Shown piece by piece: positions 63,597 to 64,000 of a stretch of DNA of 64,000 nt (positions within the stretch are counted from its first letter, which is position 1; every line of letters begins with the position of its first letter). Source of the DNA: Limnephilus marmoratus. Its lineage: Eukaryota; Arthropoda; Insecta; Trichoptera; Limnephilidae. The position numbers and the translations under genes are program-made. The DNA lies in the NCBI GenBank assembly GCA_917880885.1, contig OU862913.1, positions 5,332,001 through 5,396,000 of the forward strand, written 5' to 3'. The notes under the pieces are model-generated. The model worked only from the letters and a program-made list of their open reading frames with translations. It searched no databases and had not been told where the DNA came from.

Positions 63597-64000
63597 TTAT
63601 CCAGTATGGGTGCGTAAGTGCCTTGTTAATTGTGGTTTTACTGAGCAGGAGTAGTTACAATGGGGACATAAAAAAGGTTTTTCTCCAGTATGGGTGCGTA
63701 AGTGCACCTTTAATTGTGATTTTTTTGAGGAGGAGTAGACACAATGGGGACATGAAAAAGGTTTTTCTCCAGTATGGGTGGGTAAGTGCACCGTTAAATG
63801 TGATTTTTTTGAGCAGGAGTAGTCACAATGGGGACATGAAAAAGGTTTTTCTCCAGTATGGGTGCGTAAGTGCACCGTTAAATGTGATTTGTTTGAGCAG
63901 GAGTAGTTACAATGGGGACATGAAAAAGGTTTTTCTCCAGTATGGGTGCGTAAGTGCACTGTAAAATTTGACTTCATTGAGCTCGAATATGTACAAAGGG
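63597..64000 (-). CDS. Zinc-finger array, 3' end (gene runs off the edge)
   Basis: Minus strand, entering at the right edge in finger frame (CTYSSSMKSNFTVHLRTH) and continuing through four complete fingers with helices NKSHLTV, KKSHLTV, KKSQLKV, VKPQLTR and TGEKPF linkers. The frame ends at TAA (63597-63599), produced where the linker GGA GAA has become GGA TAA, so the protein ends HTG. The remaining array (54720-55055) lies beyond a retrotransposon and is decayed. Third linker codon patterns and amino-acid motifs match cassettes B and C. The N-terminal acidic exons, if any, lie outside the window. Confidence 0.85.
   Translation of the reverse strand, partial: LCTYSSSMKSNFTVHLRTHTGEKPFSCPHCNYSCSNKSHLTVHLRTHTGEKPFSCPHCDYSCSKKSHLTVHLPTHTGEKPFSCPHCVYSSSKKSQLKVHLRTHTGEKPFLCPHCNYSCSVKPQLTRHLRTHTG

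Noticed and set aside
63545..63964. Plus-strand frame with repeated KKVFLQYGCVSA peptide
   Set aside because: Antisense shadow of the minus-strand zinc-finger repeats; the same artefact occurs opposite the other finger exons.

Overview
This window is a eukaryotic nuclear locus, most probably from an insect. It is AT-rich, with long non-coding stretches, GT-AG introns, families of C2H2 zinc-finger exons and a very high load of nested transposons (Ty3/gypsy and BEL-type LTR elements, several LINE clades, Penelope-like elements, PIF/Harbinger, hAT, piggyBac, a Helitron end and SINEs). I cannot fix the insect order from sequence alone.

The host genes all belong to one expanding zinc-finger (ZNF) family on both strands. 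Each unit has a short acidic exon encoding a paired ψKxE motif (for example PIKAEP ... DIKKEC), then an intron of about 85-95 bases, then a terminal exon with tandem fingers of the type CPHCNYSCSNKSDLTRHLRTH. ATG-bearing first exons lie at 1605-1761(-), 5067-5193(+), 22992-23145(-) and 26322-26478(+). Internal acidic exons lie at 698-862(-), 5618-5761(+), 14754-14900(+), 21430-21585(+) and 29097-29255(+). Finger exons lie at 1-345(-), 14998-15397 plus 16108-16423(+), 21679-22283(+), 29340-29881(+) and 63597-64000(-). Nearly all acidic exons start and end in phase 1, so any first exon can be spliced in frame to any internal acidic exon and any intact finger exon. The best intact gene is 26322-29881; 21430-22283 also looks usable.

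Layout. 0-5 kb: a minus-strand ZNF gene with a decayed finger exon, its duplicated 5' region and two MITEs. 5-22 kb: a plus-strand ZNF unit whose introns hold an intact LINE, a BEL-type 5' LTR with a tRNA-Trp primer site and a hAT; its first finger exon (A) is split by a piggyBac MITE, then comes a 4.7-kb Harbinger element with two nested hATs, then finger cassette B. 22-30 kb: LINE ends, an orphan ZNF first exon, an inverted duplicate of the 1.6-3 kb ZNF 5' region, and ZNF gene C. 30-54 kb: almost wholly transposon remains. A LINE is interrupted by a near-intact Ty3/gypsy element and by a piggyBac element; an R4-like LINE, a CR1-like LINE, a fold-back Penelope element with hammerhead-ribozyme-like motifs and two tRNA-derived SINEs follow. 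55-63.6 kb: a structurally complete Ty3/gypsy element with apparently identical LTRs inserted in the decayed tail of a minus-strand ZNF array that runs off the right edge.

The main theme is modular ZNF cassettes being duplicated, inverted, shortened at their 3' ends and broken by transposons. A possibly undescribed feature is the repeated N-terminal module: two or three SUMO-consensus lysines around a short acidic, hydrophobic-alternating core, carried on phase-symmetric exons. Splice junctions and domain calls were read by eye; no search or alignment software was used.
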